A DNA stretch of 64,000 nucleotides from Petrimonas mucosa (GCF_900095795.1 NZ_LT608328.1:496001-560000), one strand, 5' to 3'. Positions 51,195-60,942 are shown, counted from the stretch's first letter. Numbers and translations: made by a program. Notes: generated by a model from the sequence alone, not told the origin.

Positions 51195-53147
51195 ATGATA
51201 AAAATTACATTCCCCGATAATTCGGTTCGGGAGTACGAAAAAGGAATCACAGGATTACAGATTGCCGAAAGCATCAGTCCGAGATTGGCCCAGGAAGTAT
51301 TGGCAGCCAGTGTTAACGGCGAAACTTGGGATTTAACCCGTCCAATTTGTGAAGATGCAACACTTCAATTGCTCAAATGGGATGATGCAGAGGGCAAACA
51401 TGCATATTGGCACTCTTCGGCGCACCTGATGGCGGAAGCGCTGCAGGAGCTCTATCCGGGAATAAAGTTCGGTATAGGTCCGGCCATCGAGAACGGTTTC
51501 TATTACGATGTTGATCCCGGAGAAGGCGTCTCCATCAAGGAGTCGGATTTTCCCGCCATCGAGAAGAAGATGATGGAGCTGATCGCAGCCAAGGAGGAGA
51601 TCAAACGCGAAACCATTTCAAAGGCTGATGCCATCAAGATGTTCTCCGACCGTAACGAGCAGTACAAAGTGGAACTGATCAACGAACTGGAGGATGGCAC
51701 CATCACCACCTATACCCAGGGGAAATTTACCGATCTTTGTCGCGGTCCCCATTTGCCCAATACCTCATACATCAAGGCGGTAAAGGTGTTGAGCGCTGCT
51801 GGAGCATACTGGCGTGGCGATGAAAAGCGTCCGCAGCTGACCCGTCTGTATGGCATTACCTTCCCGAAAAAGAAGATGCTTGATGAGTATCTAGAAATGA
51901 TCGAGGAGGCCAAGAAACGCGATCACCGGAAAATCGGAAAGGAGCTCGAACTCTTCACCTTCTCTCAGACTGTCGGGGCGGGTCTGCCTCTATGGCTCCC
52001 CAAGGGCACGCAACTCCGTCTGAAACTGGAGGAGTTTTTGAAGAAAATTCAGCAGCAGTTCGAATATGAGCAGGTAATCACACCCCATATCGGGGGGAAA
52101 CAGCTCTATGTCACATCGGGACACTACGCTAAATACGGAAAGGATTCGTTTCAGCCGATACATACACCGGAGGAGGGTGAAGAGTTCTTGCTGAAACCGA
52201 TGAATTGTCCACACCACTGTGAGATTTACAAGGCATTTCCGCGTTCTTACAAAGACCTGCCGCTTCGCCTGGCCGAATTTGGAACCGTATACCGTTACGA
52301 ACAGAGCGGTGAACTGCACGGGCTTACACGGGTGCGTGGCTTTACGCAGGATGATGCGCATATCTTCTGCATGCCAGAACAGGTAAAAGATGAGTTCCTG
52401 AAGGTGATGGATATTATCTTTATTATCTTTAAGGCTTTGAATTTTAAAGATTTTGAAGCACAGATCTCGTTACGTGATCCTGCCAATAAGGAGAAGTATA
52501 TCGGGTCGGACGAGAACTGGGAAAAAGCTGAACGTGCCATCGTGGAGGCTTGTGAAGAGAAGGGGATGAAGGCGCGTGTAGAGCTGGGAGAGGCTGCCTT
52601 CTACGGACCTAAGCTCGACTTCATGGTAAAAGATGCGCTCGGCAGACGCTGGCAGCTGGGAACCATTCAGGTGGATTACAATCTTCCCGAACGGTTCGAG
52701 CTGGAATATACCGGGGCTGATAACCAGAAGCATCGTCCGGTGATGATTCACCGTGCTCCTTTTGGCTCGATGGAGCGTTTTGTGGCGGTACTTATTGAAC
52801 ATACAGCCGGCAAGTTTCCGCTGTGGTTAACACCAACCCAGGTGATGATTCTTCCTGTAAGCGAGAAGTTCAACGATTACGCCTACAAGGTGGCCCGTAC
52901 TTTAAAATCTCATGATATCCGCGCTGAGGTAGACGACCGGAATGAGAAGGTGGGCCGGAAGATCCGCGACAATGAACTTAAGCGTATCCCCTATCTGTTG
53001 ATTGTGGGAGAGAAAGAAACAGAAAATGAAGAGGTTTCGGTAAGAAAACAGGGCGGAATTGATCAAGGTTCAGAAAAATTAACTACTTTTGCAAACAGAG
53101 TGAAACAGGAGGTGGATGAAATGATGAATCCACAGGTAAACATTTAA
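51195..53147 (+). CDS. thrS: Threonyl-tRNA synthetase
   Basis: 650 aa, the normal length. Domains in order: TGS (1-60, [17 protein letters not shown]), the editing domain with [12 protein letters not shown] (HxxxH), and the class II core with [10 protein letters not shown] (zinc Cys), [35 protein letters not shown], and [12 protein letters not shown] (motif 3). The anticodon-binding domain is at the C-terminus ([22 protein letters not shown]). It is followed by infC, rpmI and rplT, a common order. Confidence 0.97.
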   Translation: MIKITFPDNSVREYEKGITGLQIAESISPRLAQEVLAASVNGETWDLTRPICEDATLQLLKWDDAEGKHAYWHSSAHLMAEALQELYPGIKFGIGPAIENGFYYDVDPGEGVSIKESDFPAIEKKMMELIAAKEEIKRETISKADAIKMFSDRNEQYKVELINELEDGTITTYTQGKFTDLCRGPHLPNTSYIKAVKVLSAAGAYWRGDEKRPQLTRLYGITFPKKKMLDEYLEMIEEAKKRDHRKIGKELELFTFSQTVGAGLPLWLPKGTQLRLKLEEFLKKIQQQFEYEQVITPHIGGKQLYVTSGHYAKYGKDSFQPIHTPEEGEEFLLKPMNCPHHCEIYKAFPRSYKDLPLRLAEFGTVYRYEQSGELHGLTRVRGFTQDDAHIFCMPEQVKDEFLKVMDIIFIIFKALNFKDFEAQISLRDPANKEKYIGSDENWEKAERAIVEACEEKGMKARVELGEAAFYGPKLDFMVKDALGRRWQLGTIQVDYNLPERFELEYTGADNQKHRPVMIHRAPFGSMERFVAVLIEHTAGKFPLWLTPTQVMILPVSEKFNDYAYKVARTLKSHDIRAEVDDRNEKVGRKIRDNELKRIPYLLIVGEKETENEEVSVRKQGGIDQGSEKLTTFANRVKQEVDEMMNPQVNI

Positions 53148-53211
53148 TTAAATTCGTTTTCGACAATCCAACAGTATAAACATTTTAAAAGAAAGGAATA
53201 ATACTATCCGA

Positions 53212-53811
53212 ATGAGGAATAACGTAAGAGACACAAAAGAACAACATCGGATCAACGAACGGATCCGTGTGCCCGAAGTCCGCCTTGTAGGCGATAATGT
53301 AGAACAGGGGATTTATCCTACCCGTGAGGCGTTGAGGATTGCCGAAGAAAAAGAGCTGGATCTTGTGGAGATTTCTCCCACAGCTGTTCCACCCGTATGC
53401 AGAATAATTGATTATCAAAAATTCCTGTACCAGCAAAAGAAAAAACAGAAGGAGCAGAAAGCAAAAGCGGTCAGGATTGTTGTCAAGGAGATCCGTTTCG
53501 GTCCTCAGACCGACGATCACGATTACAATTTCAAGTTGAAACATGCCAAGAGTTTCCTCGAAGAAGGGGCTAAGGTAAAGGCGTATGTCTTTTTTAAAGG
53601 GCGTTCCATCCTGTTTAAGGAACAGGGCGAGGTATTGCTGCTACGATTTGCCAACGATCTGGAAGATTATGCCAAGGTGGAGCAATTGCCCGTATTGGAA
53701 GGCAAGCGGATGATAATCATGTTAACGCCGAAAAAACAAGGGACCCCAAAGAAAGAGAAAGAACAACCCCAAGGGGCATCAAAGAAAGAGAAAGAACAAC
53801 CCGCTGAATAA
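53212..53811 (+). CDS. infC: Translation initiation factor IF-3
   Basis: 199 aa. N-domain with [16 protein letters not shown] and [30 protein letters not shown], linker [14 protein letters not shown], and C-domain with [41 protein letters not shown]. The start at ATG 53212 agrees with Bacteroidota homologues. A low-complexity tail with two KKEKEQP repeats extends the C-terminus by about 25 residues past the usual end. IF-3 controls start-codon choice and often its own operon. Confidence 0.96.
   Translation: MRNNVRDTKEQHRINERIRVPEVRLVGDNVEQGIYPTREALRIAEEKELDLVEISPTAVPPVCRIIDYQKFLYQQKKKQKEQKAKAVRIVVKEIRFGPQTDDHDYNFKLKHAKSFLEEGAKVKAYVFFKGRSILFKEQGEVLLLRFANDLEDYAKVEQLPVLEGKRMIIMLTPKKQGTPKKEKEQPQGASKKEKEQPAE
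53747..53802 (+). repeat. 23-bp direct repeat coding the IF-3 tail
   Basis: Two identical 23-nt copies (53747-53769 and 53780-53802) give the KKEKEQP pair at the end of infC. The purine-rich repeat is prone to copy-number change. Confidence 0.8.
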
Positions 53812-53854
53812 ATATAAAAAAGGAAAAGTTACACTCTTTTTCAAAAACTTGTTG

Positions 53855-53862
53855 TATCTTTG
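53855..53862 (+). promoter_or_regulatory. -7 element for rpmI-rplT
   Basis: TATCTTTG lies 44 nt after the infC stop and 134 nt before rpmI. The T-rich -33 region lacks a clean TTG. It suggests that rpmI-rplT can be made separately with a long leader. Confidence 0.5.
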
Positions 53863-53905
53863 CACACTTTTTGATAAAAAGGGCTGATGAGGCCTCAACA
53901 TAAAC

Positions 53906-53958
53906 ATCAACCGCCGATATTGCAAATCCTGTTCAGGGAAGAGCAATATCGGGTTGAT
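53906..53958 (+). promoter_or_regulatory. Long hairpin in the rpmI leader (ribosomal protein autoregulation candidate)
   Basis: Arms 53906-53923 and 53943-53958 pair as ATCAACC / GGTTGAT and CGATATTGC / GCAATATCG with a 2-nt bulge (GC) and a 19-nt loop. A 10-bp palindrome TGAGGCCTCA lies just upstream (53887-53896). No T-run follows, so it is not a terminator. In many bacteria L20 binds the leader of infC-rpmI-rplT mRNA; this structure is in the right place for such control, but I cannot show that L20 binds it. Confidence 0.6.
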
Positions 53959-53995
53959 TATCTAGATTGAATAATTTACAAAAAAAAAGAGCAAA

Positions 53996-54193
53996 ATGCC
54001 AAAAATGAAGACTAATTCCGGTGCCAAAAAGAGGTTCGCCCTTACCGGAACAGGAAAAATCAAGAGAAAGCATGCATACAAAAGTCACATTCTGACGAAG
54101 AAGACTAAAAAGCAAAAGCGAAATCTTACGCACACAGGTCTGGTTCACAAAGCAGACGAAAACAGCGTGAAACACTTGCTTGGGATGAAATAA
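53996..54193 (+). CDS. rpmI: 50S ribosomal protein L35
   Basis: 65 aa, basic, start [36 protein letters not shown]-type sequence is unmistakable L35. It is in the usual place between infC and rplT. Confidence 0.97.
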   Translation: MPKMKTNSGAKKRFALTGTGKIKRKHAYKSHILTKKTKKQKRNLTHTGLVHKADENSVKHLLGMK

Positions 54194-54287
54194 TCCATGA
54201 TGCTTTCCAATTAACGATTTATTAACCGGATGTATGCACCAAAGATCTCCCTTGAGGAGACGCTGACATTCAAAAACAAGTAACATT

Positions 54288-54632
54288 ATGCCAAGATCAG
54301 TCAATCATGTTGCATCGCGCAACCGCAGAAAAAAAGTTCTGAAATTAACAAGAGGCTATATCGGCGCACGCAAAAATGTGTGGACCGTGGCCAAGAACAC
54401 GTGGGAAAAGGGGTTGACCTATGCCTATCGTGACCGCAAAAACAAAAAACGCAATTTCCGCGCACTTTGGATTCAACGTATCAATGCTGCCGCACGCCAG
54501 TATGGCATGTCCTACTCGCGTCTGATGGGAGCGTTGCACAAAAATGAGATCGACATCAATCGCAAGGTGCTCGCCGACCTGGCAATGAACCATCCCGAAG
54601 CATTCAAGGCTATTGTGGATAAGGTGAAATAG
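54288..54632 (+). CDS. rplT: 50S ribosomal protein L20
   Basis: 114 aa with the family's [20 protein letters not shown] start, [43 protein letters not shown] core and [23 protein letters not shown] end. Required for early 50S assembly and, in several phyla, a translational repressor of its own operon. A strong hairpin follows 25 nt after the stop. Confidence 0.97.
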   Translation: MPRSVNHVASRNRRKKVLKLTRGYIGARKNVWTVAKNTWEKGLTYAYRDRKNKKRNFRALWIQRINAAARQYGMSYSRLMGALHKNEIDINRKVLADLAMNHPEAFKAIVDKVK

Positions 54633-54657
54633 AATCCTACTGCGAGCACAACATAAC

Positions 54658-54690
54658 AAAAGGGAAAAGCTATGCCGGCTTTTCCCTTTC
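54658..54690 (+). terminator. Terminator of the rplT operon
   Basis: Arms AAAGGGAAAAGC and GCTTTTCCCTTT (54659-54670 with 54678-54689) form a perfect stem of 12 bp with a 7-nt loop. It marks the end of thrS-infC-rpmI-rplT. The following 54691-54800 shows no gene. Confidence 0.8.
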
Positions 54691-54800
54691 ACTATTACCG
54701 TAATGATAAACACAGTATCCCTCTGATGCACAGTTAATTTCGACAAAGAGAGGTGGCGCGAAACTTTTATTATATTCAAATTTGATTTTCATCTTTCTAA

Positions 54801-55679
54801 ATGAATCCTATCATTTCCCTGCTTAACCGTCCGCATCCAGGTTATGAGGCGTTCAATGCTTATATTGTCTCAATCACAGCGATGTCTGTGGGGATCTTTT
54901 TGGCATTGACCTATATGCATCCTTTCGATTCGGATGGTACCTATATCCTGGGAAGCCCGATTCTCACAGCATCGTTGTATGCAGCAGCCTCTTTAGTGAT
55001 GATGCTGATGAACGCATGCTGGATCAAACTCTTTCCAAGTTTCTTCTCAGACGAAAGATGGACGATTGGCAAGGAGATAATTCACTGTATTTTTCAGATG
55101 GTTACTGTTGCGGTAATCATCTGTATGATCAACTATATTCGCGGGATGTTGCCGACAGGCTTTTCCGGCTTTTTGCTTGTGCTGTGGGTAGTGATGTTGT
55201 CGGTTCTGCTCCCTTACCTGACTGCCCAGATCATTCTTCATATCTATTATGTGAAACGTCGCTTGAATAAGGCGGCAACAGTAAATATCCGGCTGATGTT
55301 CGATAAAAAAGAGGTGTTCCATCCTGTCGATCCTCAATTTATCCATCTGAAGAGATATATCAAACCGGTCGATGTCAATTCATTTATCATGGCAGAATCG
55401 AAAGAGGATCTCCTAATGATTACCCTTTCCAGTGAGGGAGGCATGGAGGAGCTGATAATACGCGGAACATTGGATGAGTTTGAGGCTGAGAATGCCCACT
55501 TTGAGCAACTTTTCCGCTGTCACAACAACTATGTCATCAATAGCGACAAAATTACCTGGGTGGAGGGTAACGCCGCTGGCTACCGGATCATGATGCACCC
55601 CAAACTTCCCTCAATTTTCCTGACGGGAGAGAGGGGAAAAGAGTTTATTAAACGGATGGGGGTAGAGAGGTACGCATAG
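54801..55679 (+). CDS. Membrane-bound LytTR-family transcriptional regulator
   Basis: 292 aa. Four hydrophobic segments occupy about residues 18-150 (VSITAMSVGIFLALTYM, SLYAAASLVMMLMNACW, FQMVTVAVIICMINYI, LLVLWVVMLSVLLPYL), followed by a cytoplasmic LytTR DNA-binding domain at about 190-290 (FIMAESKEDLLMITL ... HFEQLFRCHNNYVINSDKI). There is no phosphoreceiver domain, so it would act as a one-component membrane regulator, a type common in Bacteroidota. No histidine kinase is adjacent. The signal and target are unknown. Confidence 0.88.
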   Translation: MNPIISLLNRPHPGYEAFNAYIVSITAMSVGIFLALTYMHPFDSDGTYILGSPILTASLYAAASLVMMLMNACWIKLFPSFFSDERWTIGKEIIHCIFQMVTVAVIICMINYIRGMLPTGFSGFLLVLWVVMLSVLLPYLTAQIILHIYYVKRRLNKAATVNIRLMFDKKEVFHPVDPQFIHLKRYIKPVDVNSFIMAESKEDLLMITLSSEGGMEELIIRGTLDEFEAENAHFEQLFRCHNNYVINSDKITWVEGNAAGYRIMMHPKLPSIFLTGERGKEFIKRMGVERYA

Positions 55680-55717
55680 GCCTCCTGCTACCTTGGAAAT
55701 GGAGATGTGGAACGAGT

Positions 55718-56221
55718 ATGAAAACATTTTCAATTGAGGAACGGGATCGGATAGAGAGAGTAATCCGTTCATGCCAGATCTGTTTCGTAGGTATGGCAGA
55801 TGAAATGGGGACGCCCTATGTGTTGCCGATGAACTTCGGTTATGAAGATGGTGTTATCTACCTGCATTCTGCGCAGGATGGCCGTTCGATACGGATGTTG
55901 GAGAAAAACCCCCGGATCTGTGTCACCTTTTGCTCCGATCCGGAACTTATCAGGCAACACCCAGATGTGGCGTGCAGCTACAGGATGAGGGCCGGCAGTG
56001 TCATCTGTGAAGGGGTAGTTCATTTCGAAGAGAACTTTGATGAAAAGGTGAAAGCGCTCAATATCATCATGCGGCAGTATGTCGACAAGGATTTCACCTA
56101 CTCGGTCCCTGCGGTAAACAATGTGAAGATCTGGAGGGTGACCATTGAGAGTGTGGGTGCCAAGGAGTTCGGTATCATGCGCCCGGGAAGCATATCATAT
56201 AAAGATCGGGTAGAAGCTTGA
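55718..56221 (+). CDS. Pyridoxamine 5'-phosphate oxidase-like FMN-binding protein (NimA/PNPOx family)
   Basis: 167 aa. The split-barrel flavin family is recognised by CQICFVGMADEMGTPYVLPMNFGYEDGVIYLHSAQDGRSIRMLEKNPRICVTF-type sequence. Such proteins include nitroimidazole reductases (Nim) and uncharacterised flavin or heme proteins. It stands alone between the LytTR gene and a thioredoxin. Confidence 0.88.
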   Translation: MKTFSIEERDRIERVIRSCQICFVGMADEMGTPYVLPMNFGYEDGVIYLHSAQDGRSIRMLEKNPRICVTFCSDPELIRQHPDVACSYRMRAGSVICEGVVHFEENFDEKVKALNIIMRQYVDKDFTYSVPAVNNVKIWRVTIESVGAKEFGIMRPGSISYKDRVEA

Positions 56222-56290
56222 TACCCTGCAAAACAATTATCCGGTAGAGAATGTTTAGAGAGTATATTTTTCACAACAGATAAAATTAAG

Positions 56291-56743
56291 ATGAAAAAAA
56301 TAACATTAACGTTTGCCATTTTGGGGATCATCTTCACCGCATGGGCTTCGGAACCGAATAACGCGAAAAATAGCAAGACCATCGTCCTCAACACCAAGAG
56401 CTTCTCCGAAAAAGTGTTCGACTTCAATAACGAAACCGAGTGGAAATATAAAGGGGATAAACCGGCCATTATCGACTTCTGGGCTGCATGGTGCGGACCT
56501 TGCAGGAGGGTTGCTCCGCTCCTCGAGGAGATTGCTGCCGAGTACGGTGGCGAGATCTATGTTTACAAGGTGAATGTGGATGAAGAGGTGGAACTTGCCC
56601 GTGCCTTCGGTATCAGAAGTATTCCCACCATACTTTTTGTTCCCATGGAGGGAACGCCTCAGGCTTCGTTGGGGGCTGTACCCAAAAACCAACTCAAGAA
56701 ATCTGTCGAAACCCTTCTTCTGAACAAGGAAGAGACGAAGTAA
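56291..56743 (+). CDS. Exported thioredoxin
   Basis: 150 aa with a signal peptide (1-20, ends AWAS), then a thioredoxin fold with WAAWCGPCRRVAP (C68, C71) and the cis-Pro loop RSIPTILFV. The signal puts it in the periplasm, where it would reduce disulfides or act in peroxide defence; the WCGPC motif is that of cytoplasmic-type thioredoxins. Not in an operon with a disulfide donor. Confidence 0.9.
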   Translation: MKKITLTFAILGIIFTAWASEPNNAKNSKTIVLNTKSFSEKVFDFNNETEWKYKGDKPAIIDFWAAWCGPCRRVAPLLEEIAAEYGGEIYVYKVNVDEEVELARAFGIRSIPTILFVPMEGTPQASLGAVPKNQLKKSVETLLLNKEETK

Positions 56744-56769
56744 ATATTTCCCATCAGCCGGTTTAATGT

Positions 56770-57558
56770 ATGCTTATAACAAGCCTTCAGAATCCGTCGA
56801 TAAAAAATATCGTCAAACTGGCAAAGAGCCGTGAGCGGAGAGAGCAACAACTTTTTGTAATAGAGGGTGCACGAGAATTGTCGCTGGCATTAGAGGGGGG
56901 ATATCTTGTTGAATCGGTCTATGTCTGCCGGGAGATGTTTGAAAAAACCAAATATCCGGCTGTGCTTGACCCTATCGAGCATCGACATCTCTTCGAGATA
57001 ACACCTGAGGTCTTCAGCAAGATTGCCTACCGGGAGAACTCAGACGGCATTGTGGCCATTGCCAAACCGCGTTCACACACCCTGGCTGACATACAACTGT
57101 CGAAAATCCCGTTTGTGATCGTGCTGGAAGCGGTGGAGAAACCGGGAAACCTGGGAGCAGTTCTCCGTACTGCCGATGCCGCAGCCGTGGATGCTGTTGT
57201 TGTTTGTGATCAGTTGACCGACCTCTATAATCCCAATGTGATCCGCTCCAGCGTAGGTGGAATCTTTACGGTGCAGACTGCAATCTGCTCTTCCGATGAA
57301 GCGATAACCTGGCTCAATGAGAACAATATCACCTCCTATGCTGCCGAACTTCAGGCTGCCGAGTATTATCAGGAGATCGACTTCAGGACGCCTTCTGCCA
57401 TTGTGATGGGAACGGAAGCCGACGGGCTGACCGGCTTCTGGCTGAAGCATGCCTCAAGGCGAATCAAAATCCCGATGCGGGGAAAGATCGATTCGCTGAA
57501 CGTTTCGGTCTCAACGGCCATACTTACGTTTGAAGCCATGAGGCAACGGGGCTTTTAA
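56770..57558 (+). CDS. TrmH/SpoU-family RNA 2'-O-methyltransferase
   Basis: 262 aa. N-terminal substrate-binding domain beginning ITSLQNPSIKNIVKLAKSRERREQQLFVIEGARE, then the SPOUT knot with LEAVEKPGNLGAVLRTADAA (motif 1), NPNVIRSSVGGIF (motif 2) and MGTEADGLTGFWL ... IPMRGKIDSLNVSVSTAILTFE (motif 3). It methylates a ribose in rRNA or tRNA. The last 35 nt overlap the antisense end of the phosphate permease remnant. Confidence 0.93.
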   Translation: MLITSLQNPSIKNIVKLAKSRERREQQLFVIEGARELSLALEGGYLVESVYVCREMFEKTKYPAVLDPIEHRHLFEITPEVFSKIAYRENSDGIVAIAKPRSHTLADIQLSKIPFVIVLEAVEKPGNLGAVLRTADAAAVDAVVVCDQLTDLYNPNVIRSSVGGIFTVQTAICSSDEAITWLNENNITSYAAELQAAEYYQEIDFRTPSAIVMGTEADGLTGFWLKHASRRIKIPMRGKIDSLNVSVSTAILTFEAMRQRGF

Positions 57559-57886
57559 TCCTCTCGTCGGATAGTCTCATTACGGTCTGGATCATGTTCC
57601 GCTGCGACTTCATCAGGTTGGCAGATTGAAGAAGAATGGTCTTGGTCTCGTCTTCAATCACTGTTGCATTTGCCTTCTCGGTCAACCTTCGCTTTTCGTG
57701 GAGCCTGAGTGAGCTCCCCATCGCCACCATAAAGGTTACATAGGTGGTAGAAAGGTGGAGGTGGGCAGCCTTTGAGCCGATACTGGAGTTGAGGAAATTT
57801 ACTGCGTCGTTGGCTACACCCACACTTAGATCAAGTACAACCAATCTCAGTAGAATAGTTACGATAAACAGGTAAATTGGATCCAT
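57524..57886 (-). pseudogene. Collapsed PiT-family inorganic phosphate permease gene
   Basis: 120 codons from ATG 57886. Residues 1-41 are the N-terminus of Bacteroidota PiT permeases (VANDAVNFLNSSIGSKAA). Residues 42-60 (LHLSTTYVTFMVAMGSSL) are normally several hundred residues further along, in the C-terminal repeat (LPLSTTYVTFMVAMGTSL type). Residues 61-110 (LHEKRRLTEKANATV...) correspond to the cytoplasmic tail. The final 10 residues read through the antisense of trmH. About 600 of some 740 residues are missing, yet the frame stays open across both joins. Transport is not possible with so little of the membrane core. Confidence 0.75.
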
Positions 57887-57900
57887 AAAAAGTCTGTTTT

Positions 57901-57936
57901 GGCCGGTCGATGCAGAGGACACCGCACCGGCCTTTT
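57901..57936 (+). terminator. Rightward hairpin terminator after trmH region
   Basis: GGCCGGT and ACCGGCC arms (57901-57907 with 57926-57932) enclose an 18-nt loop and are followed by TTTTAT. It could end trmH transcripts, but it also lies in the leader of the minus-strand PiT remnant. The rest of 57933-58043 shows no gene. Confidence 0.5.
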
Positions 57937-58043
57937 ATCAATTCGCGCACAAAATTGCAAAAGATTTTACAGACTTTTTAATGAATTGCGAATAAATTTC
58001 CTTATAATCAGAAACTTGACAAAAACGTAACAAGTCAGCCTCC

Positions 58044-60821
58044 CTATTCATACTCATATCCCCACGACTTCCCTTTTTCCACGGCAGGTAATCCGCGTGT
58101 CATCCAGACTGGTGCGGGAGCACCTTTCAGGTAGTGGTCGAAGAACTGTTGTAACCGGATGGAGAGATCCTTTGCGTTGCGTCGCTGAGTCAGGTTGTGG
58201 GCCTCCTTGTTGTATTGAAGCATCCATACCGGTTTTCCCATGCGGCGCAACGTCATGAAATACTCAATTCCCTGATACCAGGGCACTGCTCCGTCATTAT
58301 CGTTATGCATGATAAGCAGGGGGGTGTTTACCTTGTCGGCAAAGAAAACCGGGGAATTTTCGATATAGAGCTGCAGTGAATCGCTCATGGGCACGCCAAT
58401 TCTCGATTGCGTCCTTTCATACTGGAACTGGCGGCTGCGTCCAGACTCCCAGCGGATTCCGCCGTAAGCACTTGTCATGTTAGATACCGGCGCACCAGCT
58501 CCTGCCGCTTTGAACATGTCTGTCCGCGTAACGAGGTAGGCCACCTGGTAACCTCCCCAGCTTTGCCCTTGTATGGCCATGTTCTCGGAATCGACCCAAC
58601 TGTTTTTGGCCAATGCTTCTGCTCCCGAGACAACGTAATTGTATGCGTCGGATCCTGGATGTCCCACTCCGTAATAGATATCGGGGGTAAATACGATATA
58701 GCCGCGGCTGACAAAGAAAGGTATGTTGATGACCGATCGGCTAGGTGCGGGAGCAAAGTAGCGATAAAGCTCGTCGGAATGTTTCTCGTAGAAGTAGATC
58801 AATACCGGATACTTTTTGCCGGGATCGAAATCCTCGGGTTTGTAAAGGATGCCTTGCGACTGCTTTCCGTCGAAAGCGGTCCATTTGAACAGTTCAGAAC
58901 TGCCCCAGTTATATTCCTTCATCTGGGGGTTGATATCGGTAAGTCTCTTTGTAGATTTCCAGTAATCTGCAGTGATGTAGAGATCGGGCGAGGTTTGGAA
59001 GTTGCTTTTCTGAAATACAAAGATGTCTGCTCTCTTAGCCTTTTTCAGGGAGCTGAAACTGAATTTGTCCAACTCCTTCTTTTGCAACGGATTCCTGCCC
59101 TGCAGTTTCAATGTGTAGTAGCCGGCCTCTTTACTGTTGTTGTCGAAGGCCGACAAAAGGAGCTGATCTTTCAGTTCAACGAACCGTTTGTCGGGATCGG
59201 TATTGATGTAACGGAAAGTTATCGAGTCGGTTCTTCCGGCACTGAGGGTGATGTTCACCGGTTTCACCTTGCCGGCCGGGTCAACCTTCCAGATATCGTA
59301 AGCGTCATACATCAGCAGGAAGCTATCATCCTTGCCCCATGCCGCAATCCCGTATGCCCCGGGTTCGCTCGGCGTATCATGTTTTTCGTTCCAGAGATTG
59401 ACCGGAATATCTTTCGACAGATGGTTGGTCACACCGGTACTATTGTCGAAGATAAACCACTGCCTCTCCTTGCTGTTCCACCAAGTGGTATATTTCCCCG
59501 AAGGCGAGAGCTGGGGTCTGCCTGCTACGGGCAAACCGATTGCGGTCAGATTTCCCGACTCGATATCGTAGATCCATGCATCGGTCTTGGCTGATGTCTC
59601 CCATTGTGTTTCGAGTTCGTATGGCCGGGTGGATGTAAGCAGTACAAAACGGCCGTTGCCTTCATCCGAAAACGATGCGTTGGGCATATTTTCATTGGCG
59701 ATGGCGATAAACTCATCGGGGCGCCCGGGCAAAATGATTCCGGAGTATGTCTTGCGTAGATCGTTCTTTAACCGCACGAGCTGCTCCGGCTGTATAAACG
59801 GATCCTGCCAGTGCCAGATATCGAGTGATGCCTGTTCGAACTCCACTATCGTGGTATCTTTGGGTCGCTGTTTCGGAGCAGCACCGATAATGATCCGTTC
59901 GCCGTTCTTGCTGAAATAGGGGCGAGAATTTTCGTTGAAGATCCAGTTTTCGGGCAATCCTTTCGAAGATTTCGACCCTACCACGATAGCCGAATCCATG
60001 CTGATGCTGAAATACCGCACATCATAGAGATGCTCTTCAGTCTTTGAGGTGTCGCTGGTAGCGATATACACCAACTGTGTTCCCGGTTCGTCGAATGAAA
60101 AGGACTTATACTCCTTTTTCTCGCCGGAGATCTGTTTTCTGGTACCGTTCTTCAAGTCGAAAAAGAGTACCTTATGCGTATCGGTGGTGTCTTTCTTTTC
60201 AGGTTCGACAGATACTGCCAGTGAATTGCCGAATTTATTGAAAGCGAATGCCTTGGGGTTTCTTACTGTATCCTCCGTTGCGGTGTTCAGGTTGTGAATG
60301 ATCAGCAGATCGGCCGATGCCTTGCTGTTCTTCTTTGTAGTATCTTTCGGTGCAGCTTTCTTGTAGACGACATGTGAGGCAAGTTCCGTTGGGGCGGAGT
60401 AGGATTTTACGTCTGCAATCTTGCTGAATGTAAGTGTTTCATTATTGACGATGATCAGCGAATCTTTTGGGAAATCATCGGCCTTCTTTTTCTTGATCTT
60501 TGCCTGACGGGTTTCCGAGAAGGGTGCTTTCAACAGGGCAACCGTATATCGTCCGTCGGGCGACAAGGTATATTTGGAAGCCCGGGGAATGGTTAACTCT
60601 TTTCCACTCTTTGTATCGTAGATGTAGAGCGAGCTGTCCCCTTCCTGGGGAGCGATGATGGCACAGATAATTCTGCCGTTATTACTGATGGATACCTCTG
60701 GAAGGCTTTTCCAATCGTCATAAACGGAATGATCGAGCTGTTTTTTTTGGGAAAAGCCAGGTAGAGACAAGAGAAGTGAGATGTTCAATAGAAATGACTT
60801 GAAGATAAGGGAGTGTTGCAT
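58044..60821 (-). CDS. S9-family (prolyl oligopeptidase-like) serine peptidase, exported
   Basis: 925 aa with a signal peptide (ends PGFSQ), probably periplasmic. An N-terminal beta-propeller (about 40-640, WD-like repeats around PDGRYTVALL and LSPSGKYTTWW) precedes the alpha/beta-hydrolase domain with GQSWGGYQ (Ser nucleophile), MHNDNDGAVPW (Asp) and EAHNLTQ (His). Related Bacteroidota enzymes are dipeptidyl- or acylaminoacyl-peptidases. No partner genes are near. Confidence 0.92.
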   Translation of the reverse strand: MQHSLIFKSFLLNISLLLSLPGFSQKKQLDHSVYDDWKSLPEVSISNNGRIICAIIAPQEGDSSLYIYDTKSGKELTIPRASKYTLSPDGRYTVALLKAPFSETRQAKIKKKKADDFPKDSLIIVNNETLTFSKIADVKSYSAPTELASHVVYKKAAPKDTTKKNSKASADLLIIHNLNTATEDTVRNPKAFAFNKFGNSLAVSVEPEKKDTTDTHKVLFFDLKNGTRKQISGEKKEYKSFSFDEPGTQLVYIATSDTSKTEEHLYDVRYFSISMDSAIVVGSKSSKGLPENWIFNENSRPYFSKNGERIIIGAAPKQRPKDTTIVEFEQASLDIWHWQDPFIQPEQLVRLKNDLRKTYSGIILPGRPDEFIAIANENMPNASFSDEGNGRFVLLTSTRPYELETQWETSAKTDAWIYDIESGNLTAIGLPVAGRPQLSPSGKYTTWWNSKERQWFIFDNSTGVTNHLSKDIPVNLWNEKHDTPSEPGAYGIAAWGKDDSFLLMYDAYDIWKVDPAGKVKPVNITLSAGRTDSITFRYINTDPDKRFVELKDQLLLSAFDNNSKEAGYYTLKLQGRNPLQKKELDKFSFSSLKKAKRADIFVFQKSNFQTSPDLYITADYWKSTKRLTDINPQMKEYNWGSSELFKWTAFDGKQSQGILYKPEDFDPGKKYPVLIYFYEKHSDELYRYFAPAPSRSVINIPFFVSRGYIVFTPDIYYGVGHPGSDAYNYVVSGAEALAKNSWVDSENMAIQGQSWGGYQVAYLVTRTDMFKAAGAGAPVSNMTSAYGGIRWESGRSRQFQYERTQSRIGVPMSDSLQLYIENSPVFFADKVNTPLLIMHNDNDGAVPWYQGIEYFMTLRRMGKPVWMLQYNKEAHNLTQRRNAKDLSIRLQQFFDHYLKGAPAPVWMTRGLPAVEKGKSWGYEYE

Positions 60822-60885
60822 AGAATTTTTTTTGACAGCGAAAATAGTATAAAACTACAATTTGAACAAGTAAAACAACTCAAAA

Positions 60886-60920
60886 GAGACGGGGCTGAGA
60901 CGATTCTACATCCCAGCCCC
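60886..60920 (-). terminator. Terminator of the flavodoxin gene
   Basis: On the minus strand GGGGCTG and CAGCCCC (60920-60914 with 60897-60891) form a 7-bp stem followed by GTCTCTTTTG, just past the flavodoxin stop at 60943. Confidence 0.75.
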
Positions 60921-60942
60921 TATTGAATTGTATCAATACGGA

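Noticed and set aside
58407-59594. Open frame of 395 codons on the + strand
   Set aside because: It lies wholly antisense to the S9 peptidase, whose motifs are complete, and has no recognisable protein features.
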